From: Alphaproteobacteria bacterium
Lineage (GTDB): Bacteria > Pseudomonadota > Alphaproteobacteria > Micavibrionales > Micavibrionaceae
Direction: 5' to 3'
DNA length: 64,000 nt
Assembly (NCBI GenBank): GCA_016794145.1
Contig: JAEUKP010000024.1
Span: 1 to 64,000 of the forward strand
The notes under the pieces were generated by a model that was given only the letters and a program-made list of their open reading frames with translations, was not told where the DNA came from and made no database searches. Both the position numbers and the translations under genes were made by a program. Positions within the stretch are counted from its first letter, which is position 1. Each line of letters begins with the position of its first letter. This document shows positions 25,429 to 34,829 of this stretch, piece after piece.

Positions 25429-26514
25429 ATGATAGCACCAGCCCCCCATTCCCCAACCCGTATCACCCTTGATACTGCCGCGCTTCAGGAAAATTACAAA
25501 CGCCTGACCGCGCATGTTCCCGCCAGCTGTCAGGTCGCCGCAGTTGTAAAGGCCAATGCCTATGGACTGGGGGTAGAGGTTGCTGTTCCTGCCTTGGAAC
25601 AGGCCGGAGCACGGTTCTTTTATGTCGCCCATTTCTCCGAGGCCTTGGCCGTACGGGCCGTTACCGGTTGCCCGATTGCCGTTCTGGGCGGCCTCCCCCA
25701 AGGCGCTGCCGCCGATTACAAACACCACAAAATCATTCCGGTTCTGAATTCGCCCGAGGATATTGCCGCCTGCCCCGCCGATCTTCCCGCCATTTGGCAC
25801 ATTGATACGGGCATGAATCGCTTGGGGCTTCGCACCGAAGACGTGGCAACATTGGCCAGTCGCGCCAAATCCCTCCCCCTTTTAATGATGACCCATTTTG
25901 CATCCAGCGACGATGCGGTCAGCCCCTTCACAGCCGAGCAAATTCGCCGCTTTGACGCGTGTATTGCGGGCCTGCCCAAACCCTTTCAACTGATCCCGCA
26001 CAGTATCTGCAATTCTTCCGGAGTGTTGCGCCATCCGGAGGCCCACCGCCAACAAATTCGCCCCGGGATCGCCCTCTATGGTGGAAACCCAACGCCAGAA
26101 GCCGCCAATCCTATGCGGCCCGTTGTGGAGATAACCACAAAAATCCTGCAAGTCCGGACAGGCAAAGCCGGAGAAACCGTCGGATACAACCAAACCGAAA
26201 CACTCGCAGCCGATACGCAACTGGCCACCATTGGCCTTGGATATGCCGATGGGTTCTTCCGTTCCGGCAGCGGCCGCGCCCATCTGTATTGGCGCGGTTT
26301 CCCCTGTAAAATCATGGGCCGTGTGTCCATGGACTTGATCACCGTCGCTATCGGCTCCCTGCCGCCGACCTGTCCGCCCCCGCAACAAGGCGACTGGCTG
26401 GAAATCATTGGCCCGCATCAATCCGTGGATCATCTGGGGGCAAGCCTCGGCACAATCAGTTACGAAGTGCTAACCTCCCTCTCCCACCGCGCCGAGCGGA
26501 TTATAGGTATATAA
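25429..26514 (+). CDS. alr: Alanine racemase
   Basis: Alr is the PLP enzyme that makes D-alanine for peptidoglycan. The 361-residue protein has the PLP-lysine motif AAVVKANAYGLG (Lys41) and the catalytic Tyr in IGLGYADGF. Also visible are HIDTGMNRLGL, the NSSGVLRHPE segment and GRVSMDLITV near the C-terminus. Codons end in G/C far more often than in the genes on either side, making this one of the sharpest composition patches of the window. No strong ribosome binding site is visible. Confidence 0.95.
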   Translation: MIAPAPHSPTRITLDTAALQENYKRLTAHVPASCQVAAVVKANAYGLGVEVAVPALEQAGARFFYVAHFSEALAVRAVTGCPIAVLGGLPQGAAADYKHHKIIPVLNSPEDIAACPADLPAIWHIDTGMNRLGLRTEDVATLASRAKSLPLLMMTHFASSDDAVSPFTAEQIRRFDACIAGLPKPFQLIPHSICNSSGVLRHPEAHRQQIRPGIALYGGNPTPEAANPMRPVVEITTKILQVRTGKAGETVGYNQTETLAADTQLATIGLGYADGFFRSGSGRAHLYWRGFPCKIMGRVSMDLITVAIGSLPPTCPPPQQGDWLEIIGPHQSVDHLGASLGTISYEVLTSLSHRAERIIGI

Positions 26515-26553
26515 TTAATTTATATTTCATAATATTTGTGCATACTCTTGTAG

Positions 26554-27453
26554 ATGGAGAAAGACACCCTACGCACAGAGTTCAATAGAATTCTACAAAC
26601 CCCTGAAATTCAATGGAAAACCGTTGAAACGAATCCTGATCTCACAGACTCAGAATTTCCTTGGGCGCGTCAGCAGGCACCCAAAGAAAGCCGGTATTCT
26701 ATTGAAAACCCGTATTCTATTGAACGGTTCACCGATGAGGCAAAAACTAAACAACCCTTTTTTTTAAAAATCGGTGAGAATCTTGCCGACCTATTCGGCG
26801 GAAATTTTTCTCTTGGTCCTCCGAAAGATAACGAGCGAATTCAAGAAATAATACGGGAGGGATATCGTCCGCAATTTATCCGCGACTATTTGCGCGGCGT
26901 TATTTTGCTTCGCGATAATGAAACACTTCTTGCCGCCAGAGAAAAACTCAGAAACCTTTTAAACCATAACCAACCTTGGATTATTGAATGCATTGATCGC
27001 TATGCCCACCCAAGCTCTGCGGGGTATAGAGGGATTTTTCTTTATGTGCAGTTGGATTACCATATTGCGGAAATTCAAATTCATACACAAGCCTACTGGA
27101 ATGCTGTTAATAAGGATCATGATGTTTACAAGAAGCAAAGGACAGTCCTCGCCCATGGAAATGATCTTCAGGATTCCCCTGACGTAATCGACGCATTTTA
27201 TGAGAGCGGATGCCTGGAAGGAGAGTTTGATGCCTACTCTCAAGAAATTTATAGGGCATTTTTAAAGATCCAAACCCTCCGGCGCACAAAGTTACAAGCT
27301 GCTGCGGAGCAGTCCGGCGTCAATGATTTGGTTTTAGATCCTTCCGAATGGAAAAACAGCTGCACCTACCCACTCCGCCCCGTAAAGTTAGACACAGGGG
27401 CCGATGGCTATATGATCCCTACCTCTCTTTGCAAGTTTTATGCTCCGGACTGA
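26554..27453 (+). CDS. RelA/SpoT-domain-like protein
   Basis: The 299-residue protein has a central region resembling the (p)ppGpp synthetase fold. RDYLRGVILL (110-119) corresponds to the DLLGVRIIV-like strand, a spacer ends in IIECIDRY, GYRGIF (157-162) matches the GYxS/G-H-type loop, and EIQIHTQAYWNAVNKDHD (173-190) matches the EIQxRT...E/D segment. No HD hydrolase, TGS or ACT domain is present. The flanking N-terminal 90 and C-terminal 90 residues are unrecognised. Whether it makes an alarmone or modifies another substrate cannot be told. It is AT-rich compared with alr. Confidence 0.6.
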   Translation: MEKDTLRTEFNRILQTPEIQWKTVETNPDLTDSEFPWARQQAPKESRYSIENPYSIERFTDEAKTKQPFFLKIGENLADLFGGNFSLGPPKDNERIQEIIREGYRPQFIRDYLRGVILLRDNETLLAAREKLRNLLNHNQPWIIECIDRYAHPSSAGYRGIFLYVQLDYHIAEIQIHTQAYWNAVNKDHDVYKKQRTVLAHGNDLQDSPDVIDAFYESGCLEGEFDAYSQEIYRAFLKIQTLRRTKLQAAAEQSGVNDLVLDPSEWKNSCTYPLRPVKLDTGADGYMIPTSLCKFYAPD

Positions 27454-27461
27454 ATAAATAA

Positions 27462-27494
27462 AATATGACAAAACACATCTGATTTTCTTGCATT
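27462..27494 (+). repeat. 33-base shared intergenic element, copy 1
   Basis: The sequence beginning AATATGACAAAACACATCTG is repeated at 29138-29170 with one difference in 33 bases. Both copies lie just after a stop codon and upstream of the next gene (27611 and pyrH at 29221). It may be a regulator site or an insertion scar. The two copies bracket the membrane-protein pair. Confidence 0.65.
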
Positions 27495-27551
27495 CCCCAC
27501 GTCACGATGCAAAACCCGAAAGGCCAGCGTTTCCAATAATTTTCAACTGTC

Positions 27552-27580
27552 TCGACTGGCAGTTTGTCTTGAAGTATAAT
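27552..27580 (+). promoter_or_regulatory. Sigma70-type promoter of the membrane-protein pair
   Basis: A perfect TATAAT (27575-27580) lies 17 bases after TCGACT (27552-27557). Transcription would start about 27587, just before the AGGAG binding site of the gene at 27611. Confidence 0.5.
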
Positions 27581-27610
27581 ACCGTCGATTGTCATTAGGA
27601 GATTTACATT

Positions 27611-28183
27611 ATGTCGCTTTCAACCTTTATCAAGGAAAACCGTGTTCTGATCGCGGGAGCCCTGATGCCCTTGCTTCTCGTCGGATTCTTTGCGCTAGCA
27701 AAAATGATACCACACTATACTGTTGCCCCTCCCCTCTATAAAGCGCTGTACACATCCTCCGCATGGAATAATGATTCCTCTGAAATCCGGGTCGTGGTCA
27801 ATTCAAAAGATCAATTGGACATAGATTTTCGCAAAGGTGAAAAAAGCTACTCCAAAGCCTATGTTTACCTGTACGACCCCAAAACCAACAAAGTTGACAC
27901 AACAGAAATATCTCTGGCGGATGATGATACCGCGCCCGCACTAAAAAAATTTGAAACACTCACACTCTCAACACAACAACCGGCTCCTGATGGTTACGTG
28001 TGGAAAGATTATCGAGCAAGGGACGAGTCGATTGCTACATGGATTTTTACGAATAGAGCCTATCAAGACGGTCCATTTCTTGTTAAAAACAATAACATTG
28101 TTAAGATCGAAAACACACCAAGAGAAAATTATGCTTCCTATCGTTTCCTTGGGTGGGTTCTAGCAGAAGGAGAGGAAAAATAA
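27611..28183 (+). CDS. Unrecognised protein with one membrane span
   Basis: The 190-residue protein has one hydrophobic span (about 12-32) after a short basic start, then a domain of about 150 residues rich in beta strands, probably outside the cytoplasm. AGGAG precedes the ATG. Its stop overlaps the start of the next membrane protein (TAATG), so the two are coupled and probably form a complex. Pairing of a single-span protein with a DUF2157-like polytopic protein is seen in other bacteria, but I do not see the GDYxxLxY motif of the known partner family. Confidence 0.7.
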   Translation: MSLSTFIKENRVLIAGALMPLLLVGFFALAKMIPHYTVAPPLYKALYTSSAWNNDSSEIRVVVNSKDQLDIDFRKGEKSYSKAYVYLYDPKTNKVDTTEISLADDDTAPALKKFETLTLSTQQPAPDGYVWKDYRARDESIATWIFTNRAYQDGPFLVKNNNIVKIENTPRENYASYRFLGWVLAEGEEK

Positions 28184-29127
28184 TGTATTCTCGTACCGAT
28201 GCACTGGATCTCATCAAATCCCTGATTGCCACCCATAACTTCACTGAAACTGAGATTATGGCCTTATTTACGACAGATAAAAAGTCCTCAAGTCTCTTAC
28301 AAAAAATCATGATCTATCTTGGTGGCGTCTTTATTTTTACAGGAATTGCTATTTACTCCAACTTGATTTGGAGTGACTTGGATTCTTTGGCACGTGTCAT
28401 TTTAACGCTCGGCAGTGGTTTCATCTCCTTCCTTCTGGGGCTTTTTTGTCTGAGCGATGCCCGCTATACAAAAGCAGCAACTCCTCTTTTTATCATTGCG
28501 GCCTTTCTACAGCCAGCGGGGCTATTTGTCTTTATGGACGAATATCTTCCTCATACAGGAAACTTTGCCAAAGCAGCGTGTTTTGTTTTTTCGTTTATGA
28601 CACTCCAACAAATAACAACCTTTATGGCCACCAAAAGAACCTCGCTTTTGTTCTTCAGCATTTTCTTTTACTATGGAGCAATTACATCTCTTTTATCTAC
28701 ACTCGAGATTGATAGTGATATAGCCCCTCTCGGTCTGGGAATCTGTGGTTTGATAACAATCTGGGGAGTTGCAAGAACAGAACATCACCCTATTGCACCA
28801 TTTTATTATTTTTGCTTTTGCATTCTTACGGCAACTGCCGCTTTCGACATGCTTGAAAGCACACGCTATGACGTGTTGCTGGTGGGCGTCGCCGCAGGAT
28901 TTATTTACCTATCCACTTTAGCAGCAAGCCGCACTGTTTTAACTGTTGGTGTCTTATCCCTGATGGTTTTTCTGGGATATTTCACCGATCGTTATTTCAC
29001 AAATATTGTTGGGTGGCCGATTGCCCTGATTGTCATGGGATTTGTGATGATCGGAATTAGTGCCTTTGCCATTAAACTCGGTAAAAAACTATCAGGTCCA
29101 CACGCAGTCCCACACGGCTCTTTGTAA
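28183..29127 (+). CDS. Polytopic membrane protein, DUF2157-like
   Basis: The 314-residue protein has a cytoplasmic N-terminal 40 residues and about nine or ten membrane spans. The start KIMIYLGGVFIFTGIAIYSN followed by a W-x-D-L segment resembles DUF2157 proteins, whose function is unknown. Its ATG uses the last base of the upstream stop codon, and GGAGAGG is a good binding site. Conserved charged residues are few, so a transporter function is not supported. The gene is AT-rich. Confidence 0.7.
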   Translation: MYSRTDALDLIKSLIATHNFTETEIMALFTTDKKSSSLLQKIMIYLGGVFIFTGIAIYSNLIWSDLDSLARVILTLGSGFISFLLGLFCLSDARYTKAATPLFIIAAFLQPAGLFVFMDEYLPHTGNFAKAACFVFSFMTLQQITTFMATKRTSLLFFSIFFYYGAITSLLSTLEIDSDIAPLGLGICGLITIWGVARTEHHPIAPFYYFCFCILTATAAFDMLESTRYDVLLVGVAAGFIYLSTLAASRTVLTVGVLSLMVFLGYFTDRYFTNIVGWPIALIVMGFVMIGISAFAIKLGKKLSGPHAVPHGSL

Positions 29128-29137
29128 AATCAAATTT

Positions 29138-29170
29138 AATATGACAAAACACTTCTGATTTTCTTGCATT
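29138..29170 (+). repeat. 33-base shared intergenic element, copy 2
   Basis: This copy matches 27462-27494 in 32 of 33 positions. It lies 51 bases before the pyrH start. The final TTGCAT, with TATGAA 16 bases later (29187-29192), could serve as a promoter for pyrH, but the first copy has no such -10 sequence. Confidence 0.65.
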
Positions 29171-29220
29171 TTTTGTGCGCCCTGATATGAAGAAGCGACA
29201 TTCATTATAAGGGATAAAAA

Positions 29221-29970
29221 ATGACCGCCATGCCTGCCGTAAAGCCTCTTCCCCAGCTCAAATATAAACGTGTCCTTTTGAAAATCTCAGGCGAGGTTTT
29301 GATGGGCCCGCGTGAGTTCGGCCTTGACCCCGACACCGTTGCCCGTGTGGCGCAAGACGTCAAAGACGTGGTCGATATGGGCATGGAAGTCTGTATCGTG
29401 GTTGGCGCGGGGAATATCTTCCGCGGATTATCCGGAGCCTCGAACGGCATGGATCGCACCACCGCCGACCATATGGGCATGTTGGGGATCGTGATTAACG
29501 CACTGGCCTTGCAAAATGCCCTGGAAAACATCGATGTGAAAACCCGCGTCCAATCCGCCATCCAGATGGATCAGGTGTGCGAGCCCTATATCCGCCGCAA
29601 AGCCATTCGTCACATGGAAAAAGGCCGTGTGGTGATTTTTGCCGCAGGCACGGGAAACCCTTATTTTACCTCGGACACAGGAGCCTCTCTCCGTGCGTCC
29701 GAAATGAATTGCGACCTGATTGCCAAAGGCACCAAAGTGAACGGCATCTACACCGCCGATCCATTCAAGGATCCGAACGCCGTAAAATACGATCACTTAA
29801 CCTATATGGACATCCTGACGAAAGATTTAAAAGTGATGGATGCGACCGCAATTTCTCTGGCCCGCGAAAACAAAGTGCCCGTGATGGTCTTTTCCATCCG
29901 TGAAAAAGGCAACTTTGCCAAAGTGATGCGCGGCGAAGGCGAATTCACCATTGTCAGTGATGAGATCTAG
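29221..29970 (+). CDS. pyrH: UMP kinase
   Basis: PyrH phosphorylates UMP to UDP. The 249-residue protein of the amino-acid-kinase fold shows [12 protein letters not shown] at the start, [10 protein letters not shown] and [16 protein letters not shown] in the middle, and the [16 protein letters not shown] segment typical of UMP kinases. It opens the pyrH-frr-uppS-cdsA-dxr run widely conserved in bacteria. Codons end mostly in G/C. A 213-base repeat-filled gap separates it from frr. Confidence 0.97.
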   Translation: MTAMPAVKPLPQLKYKRVLLKISGEVLMGPREFGLDPDTVARVAQDVKDVVDMGMEVCIVVGAGNIFRGLSGASNGMDRTTADHMGMLGIVINALALQNALENIDVKTRVQSAIQMDQVCEPYIRRKAIRHMEKGRVVIFAAGTGNPYFTSDTGASLRASEMNCDLIAKGTKVNGIYTADPFKDPNAVKYDHLTYMDILTKDLKVMDATAISLARENKVPVMVFSIREKGNFAKVMRGEGEFTIVSDEI

Positions 29971-30035
29971 TTTCCAGTGATAGAGAAATAAATTTTAGGT
30001 TATGCCAGCCAGGGATTGAAACGATGTCCACAAAA

Positions 30036-30124
30036 GCCCCCCTCACCCGACTTCGGCTAAAAGCCTTTGGCTTTAAGCCTGCGTTGCCCTCTCCCCCGCG
30101 GGGAGAGGGTTAGGGTGAGGGGGC
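30036..30124. repeat. CCCTCACCC-type inverted repeat between pyrH and frr
   Basis: GCCCCCCTCACCC (30036-30048) and GGGTGAGGGGGC (30113-30124) are the arms of a long inverted repeat. An inner hairpin CCCTCTCCCC/GGGGAGAGGG lies around 30087-30109. This sequence type is a widespread intergenic repeat in Proteobacteria. It lies inside an operon without breaking a gene. Confidence 0.7.
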
Positions 30125-30130
30125 GTCTTT

Positions 30131-30170
30131 CACTATCCACTGACAACTGTCCACTAATAACTGATAACTA
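30131..30170. repeat. ACTGAC/ACTGATAACT periodic repeat before frr
   Basis: CACTATCCACTGACAACTGT followed by CCACTAATAACTGATAACTA shows 7-10 base periodic units of CACT/AACTG. It abuts the frr ribosome binding site (AGAGGAAAA). Confidence 0.5.
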
Positions 30171-30183
30171 AGAGGAAAACATT

Positions 30184-30738
30184 ATGGCACTTGATTTAAA
30201 CGACATTAAACACCGCATGCAGGGCGCGATCGAGACATTGGAAAAAGAATTTACCGGTCTGCGCACAGGGCGCGCTTCGGTCAATATGCTAGAGCCTGTC
30301 ACCGTGGACGTTTACGGAGCCCGTATGCCATTGAACCAGGTTGGCACCGTGAGCGTTCCCGAGCCCCGTCTTCTGACGGTTCAGGTGTGGGATATGGGAT
30401 CCACCAAAGCCGTTGAAAAAGCCATTCGTGAGGCGGGTCTGGGGTTGAACCCTCAAGCCGAAGGCTCCCTTATCCGTGTACCGATTCCAGAGCTGTCGAC
30501 CGAGCGCCGCGCTGAACTGCAAAAAGTTGCCGGAAAATACGCCGAACAAACCCGTATTGCCATCCGCAACGTCCGCCGTGATGGTATGGATGCGATTAAG
30601 AAATCGGAAAAAGACGGTGATATCACCGAAGATGAAGTCAAAAAACTCAACGATGATGTGCAAAAAGTCACCGATCAATTTATCAAAACCGTGGATGATA
30701 TGCTGGCCAAAAAAGAAGCCGACGTGATGAAGGTATAA
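30184..30738 (+). CDS. frr: Ribosome recycling factor
   Basis: RRF works with EF-G to split post-termination ribosomes. The 184-residue protein has [20 protein letters not shown] near 27-46 and the C-terminal helical [13 protein letters not shown] and [19 protein letters not shown] segments. AGAGGAAAA gives a good binding site. uppS starts eight bases after the stop. Confidence 0.97.
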   Translation: MALDLNDIKHRMQGAIETLEKEFTGLRTGRASVNMLEPVTVDVYGARMPLNQVGTVSVPEPRLLTVQVWDMGSTKAVEKAIREAGLGLNPQAEGSLIRVPIPELSTERRAELQKVAGKYAEQTRIAIRNVRRDGMDAIKKSEKDGDITEDEVKKLNDDVQKVTDQFIKTVDDMLAKKEADVMKV

Positions 30739-30746
30739 TCCCGTTT

Positions 30747-31505
30747 ATGAGCCAGAAACCGCCCGCATCGCCATCATCCACTGACGCACCACTGGTTCCC
30801 CACCACGTGGCCATTATCATGGATGGCAACGGGCGGTGGGCCAAATCGCGGGGTCTGCCTCGCACGGCGGGCCATCGCAAAGGGGTCGAGGTCGTACGGG
30901 ACATTGTCAAAGCCGCGCAGGATATCGGGATTAATACCCTAACCCTCTTTGGCTTTTCATCCGAGAATTGGAATCGTCCCAAGGACGAGATCCATGATCT
31001 GATGAAGATGCTCCGCACCTATTTGCGGTCGGAAACCGCCGAACTGCACAAAAGCGGCGTACGCTTGCGTGTGATCGGCGACCGACGCGCCTTTGATCCC
31101 GACATTGTCGAATTGATCGAAAATGCCGAACGCCTGACATCGGAAAACACCAAGCTGACCCTGGTCATGGCGTTGGGCTATGGCGGACGACAGGATATTC
31201 TTCACGCCGCCACACTTCTGGCCGATCATGTCTATCGGGAAAACCGGAAATTAACAGAGGACGAAGTCAACGCGCTTTTCCCCCAATTCCTGATGACCGC
31301 AGGAATCCCCGATCCGGATTTGATGATCCGTACCAGCGGAGAAATCCGCATTTCGAATTTCCTGATCTGGTCCTGCGCCTATACCGAATTTGTCTTTACC
31401 GATATTTTATGGCCGGATTTTACCAAGGCAGATTTGGAATCGGCGGTGGCAGACTACGCCAAACGCGACCGTCGCTTTGGACACATCAAAAATGTAACCG
31501 GATGA
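30747..31505 (+). CDS. uppS: Isoprenyl transferase (undecaprenyl diphosphate synthase)
   Basis: UppS builds the C55 lipid carrier for the cell wall from isopentenyl units. The 252-residue cis-prenyltransferase has HVAIIMDGNGRWAKSRGLPR (catalytic Asp in MDGNGRWA), GHRKGVEVVRDIV, TLFGFSSENW, and the C-terminal PDPDLMIRTSGEIRISNFL segment. It directly follows frr and precedes cdsA, as in many Proteobacteria. Confidence 0.96.
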   Translation: MSQKPPASPSSTDAPLVPHHVAIIMDGNGRWAKSRGLPRTAGHRKGVEVVRDIVKAAQDIGINTLTLFGFSSENWNRPKDEIHDLMKMLRTYLRSETAELHKSGVRLRVIGDRRAFDPDIVELIENAERLTSENTKLTLVMALGYGGRQDILHAATLLADHVYRENRKLTEDEVNALFPQFLMTAGIPDPDLMIRTSGEIRISNFLIWSCAYTEFVFTDILWPDFTKADLESAVADYAKRDRRFGHIKNVTG

Positions 31506-31532
31506 ACCAGAAGATGAGGTCAACGTAAGATT

Positions 31533-32234
31533 ATGCCGCATAAATCCTTTTCTTCTATAACTCTTCGCCTTATTTCATCAGCCATTTTAATTCCAATTGT
31601 CATGTGTCTTATTGCGATCGGAGAATGGTTTTTCATTGGGCTAGTTGCTCTCTGTATCGCGATTGCATTGATCGAATGGTCAAAAATTGCTGTTCATATG
31701 TCTTTTTCATCTGGGTTTCAATACGCCTTTCGGTACATATTGATCTGTATTGGTTTTCTTTACCTTTCCTTTTCTTTCCTTGAAATGAGCTATCTCCGCG
31801 AACAGGAGGACGGTCTTTTCTGGACAATTTTATTTATGATATCGGTCTGGGCCAGCGATTCCACCGCCTATTTGTTCGGCAAGACCATCGGTGGCGCCAA
31901 AATGTCCCCCACCATCAGCCCGAATAAAACATGGTCGGGCTATGCGGGGGCTCTGATCGGCCCTGCACTGGTGCTCCTGGCTGCGGTTCATGTGATTCCG
32001 TTCTTTCCCGAAGCCCTCGCCACGCCGTCTCTGTTGGTGACCGGGCTTGCCGGAATTTTGGTCGGGATTGCCGGACAATCCGGTGATTTGATGATCTCGG
32101 CGATGAAACGCAAAGCTGGCCTGAAAGACACCGGAGCCCTGATCCCCGGACATGGTGGCATTCTGGATCGCATTGATGCACTGCTTCTTGCCTTGCCGGT
32201 CTATCTGGCGTATGTGGAATACGTAACCGAATAA
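31533..32234 (+). CDS. cdsA: Phosphatidate cytidylyltransferase
   Basis: CdsA makes CDP-diacylglycerol for phospholipid synthesis. The 233-residue membrane protein has several spans and the family signature near the end: GQSGDLMISAMKRKAGLKD followed by GALIPGHGGILDRIDALL. Codon composition changes inside the gene near 31845: the first 100 codons mostly end in A/T, the rest in G/C. It is somewhat shorter than the 270-285 residues common in the family, within the range seen in alphaproteobacteria. Confidence 0.94.
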   Translation: MPHKSFSSITLRLISSAILIPIVMCLIAIGEWFFIGLVALCIAIALIEWSKIAVHMSFSSGFQYAFRYILICIGFLYLSFSFLEMSYLREQEDGLFWTILFMISVWASDSTAYLFGKTIGGAKMSPTISPNKTWSGYAGALIGPALVLLAAVHVIPFFPEALATPSLLVTGLAGILVGIAGQSGDLMISAMKRKAGLKDTGALIPGHGGILDRIDALLLALPVYLAYVEYVTE

Positions 32235-32254
32235 AGCTTTACGTTAGTATCATC

Positions 32255-33412
32255 ATGTCACATAAAATGGTCACACTTCTCGGATCCACAGGGTCCATCG
32301 GCACCAACACGATTGATTTGATCGCGGCGCATCCCGATCAGTATCGTGTCCGTGCCTTGACAGCCGGAAAGAATGTGTCCCTCCTTGCCGCCCAAGCCAA
32401 AGCGTTGCAGCCCGAATTTGTGGCCATTGCAGACCCTGCCCTGTGGCATGATCTCCAATCCGCCCTGTCCGGAACCGGGATCGCATGCGGTGCGGGCGAG
32501 TCAGCCATTCTGGACGCCGCCGCCATGACAACAGATATTTGTGTTGCGGCGATTGTCGGGTTTGCCGGATTAAAACCTGTTCTGACCGCGATCCGCCATA
32601 CCAAAACTCTTGCGATTGCCAACAAGGAACCTTTGGTGGCAGCCGGAGCCCTTGTTCTGTCAATGGCCGATGAATTCGGAACAAAGATTATCCCGGTCGA
32701 TAGTGAGCACAGCGCAATTTTTCAAGTTTTTGAAACACATCATCATAACCGGGTAAAAAAGATCATTCTAACCGCATCAGGGGGCCCATTCCGGACGATT
32801 CCGATTGACCAAATGAAATCAGCAACAGTTGAACAGGCGCTTGCACACCCCAACTGGTCAATGGGGGCCAAAATTTCAATCGATAGTGCAAGTATGATGA
32901 ACAAAGCCTTAGAGATGATCGAAGCCCATTACCTATTTAATATGCCTCCCGATAAAATTGATGTGCTAATCCATCCTCAATCTGTTATTCATTCAATGGT
33001 GGAATATATTGATGGATCTATCCTTGCCCAGATGGGAGCACCAGACATGCGAACGCCAATTGCTGTTGCTCTTGCCTATCCTGACCGCATGAAGACCACA
33101 GGACCTTTGTTAGACTGGGGGGCTGTCCCTACCCTTACATTCGAAAAACCAGATCTGGAAAAATTCCGCGCTATTCAGCTGGCTTATGACTGCCTGAACG
33201 AAGGTGTGGGACATCAAATCGCATTAAATGCCGCAAATGAAGTTGCTGTTGAAAAGTTTTTGAATCGGCGTATTTCATTCGGCGATATTATGAGGATTGT
33301 TGAGGAAGGATTATCTTTGGTTCCACAAGGAACCCCTAAAACTCTTGGCGATATTCTTGCAGTGGATCAAGATATTCGTAAAAAACTTATACAAAGGGAG
33401 CCCCTGAATTGA
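32255..33412 (+). CDS. dxr: 1-deoxy-D-xylulose 5-phosphate reductoisomerase
   Basis: Dxr is the second enzyme of the MEP pathway. The 385-residue protein begins with the NADPH-binding [18 protein letters not shown]. It has [14 protein letters not shown], the metal/substrate [11 protein letters not shown] segment, [29 protein letters not shown] and [13 protein letters not shown]. Codons shift from mostly G/C-ending to mostly A/T-ending near 32690. In most alphaproteobacteria rseP and bamA follow; here an Nramp transporter gene overlaps the stop instead. Confidence 0.97.
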   Translation: MSHKMVTLLGSTGSIGTNTIDLIAAHPDQYRVRALTAGKNVSLLAAQAKALQPEFVAIADPALWHDLQSALSGTGIACGAGESAILDAAAMTTDICVAAIVGFAGLKPVLTAIRHTKTLAIANKEPLVAAGALVLSMADEFGTKIIPVDSEHSAIFQVFETHHHNRVKKIILTASGGPFRTIPIDQMKSATVEQALAHPNWSMGAKISIDSASMMNKALEMIEAHYLFNMPPDKIDVLIHPQSVIHSMVEYIDGSILAQMGAPDMRTPIAVALAYPDRMKTTGPLLDWGAVPTLTFEKPDLEKFRAIQLAYDCLNEGVGHQIALNAANEVAVEKFLNRRISFGDIMRIVEEGLSLVPQGTPKTLGDILAVDQDIRKKLIQREPLN

Positions 33413-34731
33413 CCCCAACCGCCCTTCATGAATACCAACAAAGCAAAAGCCTTCCTGAATCTCACGGAACGGTCAGGGTCAATGTCACCGGAAATATTTT
33501 TCGAAAATTATTTTCATTTATGGGGCCAGGCTATCTCGTCGCTGTCGGGTATATGGATCCTGGAAACTGGGCAACAGCCTTATCAGGAGGGGCTCAGTTC
33601 GGGTACACCCTCCTCTCTGTTTGCTTGATATCAAATATTATGGCCATGCTGTTACAATCACAATGCGCCCGTTTAGGCATTGCAACAGGACGGGACCTTG
33701 CACAAATGTGCCGTGATTCCTTTTCGAAACCTGTTTCTTTTATCCTTTGGATTCTTGCTGAATTGGCAATTTGCGCAACCGATATTGCAGAAGTAATCGG
33801 AACAGCAATTGGCTTATATCTTCTCTTTCATATTCCTCTTGAATGGGGGGTTCTGATTACAGGGTTGGATGTACTATTGGTGCTGGCCTTACAACGCATC
33901 GGGTTCAGATGGATAGAAGCATTTATCATCAGTCTCTTAATTGTGATTTTTGGATGTTTTGCGGTTCAAATGCTTTTGGCCCAACCTGATATACCTGCAA
34001 TTGCGAATGGGTTTATCCCGAAAACCGAAATTATTACGAACCCAGCGATGCTTTATATCGCGTTGGGAATTATTGGGGCAACAGTCATGCCGCACAACCT
34101 TTACCTTCACTCTTCAATTGTCCAGACAAGAGCGATTGATTCAAACCATCTTGCAAAAAAATCAGCTATTCGTTTTGCGACGATGGACTCAACCCTGGCT
34201 TTGGCGATTGCGCTTATCATTAATACATCTATCCTGATTTTGGCAGCAGCAACATTCCATGTTTCAGGATATTCAGATATCGCGGATTTAACAGATGCCC
34301 ATAAAATGATTACGCCTATCCTGGGAACGGCCCTCGCGGGAACTTTGTTTGCGGTCGCCCTGCTTTGCTGTGGTTTAAGCTCGACAGTGACAGCCACTCT
34401 CGCAGGCCAGATTATCATGGAAGGTTTCCTTAATCTACGACTTCCACCATGGGCCCGAAGAATGATCACCCGTGGACTGGCCTTAATTCCTGCCCTATCT
34501 GTCACCGTTCTTTATGGTCAAGAGGGAGTTGGAAAGCTTTTGATTCTGTCTCAGGTTATTCTCAGTTTACAATTACCCTTCGCCGTTGTTCCGTTGGTCA
34601 TGTTTACCGCAAATCGCAAAAAGATGGGGGATTTTACGGCCCCGTTGTGGTTGACAATAACGACTGCGATGATTGCGATTCTTTTGATTACGCTGAACAT
34701 CAAAATGATCATAGATATCATTTTCATATGA
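33409..34731 (+). CDS. mntH: Nramp-family divalent metal transporter
   Basis: Nramp proteins import Mn(II) or Fe(II) with protons. The 440 residues have 11 likely spans, with the metal-binding DPGN motif in [15 protein letters not shown] (TM1) and [10 protein letters not shown] (TM6). It starts with TTG, whose last two bases overlap the dxr stop TGA, and GGGAG is the likely binding site, so it is translationally coupled to dxr. Metal specificity is assumed from the family; the symbol is by similarity. Confidence 0.9.
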   Translation: MTPTALHEYQQSKSLPESHGTVRVNVTGNIFRKLFSFMGPGYLVAVGYMDPGNWATALSGGAQFGYTLLSVCLISNIMAMLLQSQCARLGIATGRDLAQMCRDSFSKPVSFILWILAELAICATDIAEVIGTAIGLYLLFHIPLEWGVLITGLDVLLVLALQRIGFRWIEAFIISLLIVIFGCFAVQMLLAQPDIPAIANGFIPKTEIITNPAMLYIALGIIGATVMPHNLYLHSSIVQTRAIDSNHLAKKSAIRFATMDSTLALAIALIINTSILILAAATFHVSGYSDIADLTDAHKMITPILGTALAGTLFAVALLCCGLSSTVTATLAGQIIMEGFLNLRLPPWARRMITRGLALIPALSVTVLYGQEGVGKLLILSQVILSLQLPFAVVPLVMFTANRKKMGDFTAPLWLTITTAMIAILLITLNIKMIIDIIFI

Positions 34732-34829
34732 TTTAAAAATTTCCCTTATCCTCTTTCTCACTCTATGGCATTATGGGTGAGTGATTCTGAGTCATTGATA
34801 TCAATTTTAAAACAACCATTTGGATTCCC

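Noticed and set aside
27611..29127. The membrane-protein pair as a known GDYxxLxY/DUF2157 couple
   Set aside because: The polytopic protein is DUF2157-like, but the partner lacks a visible GDYxxLxY motif, so only a loose resemblance is claimed.
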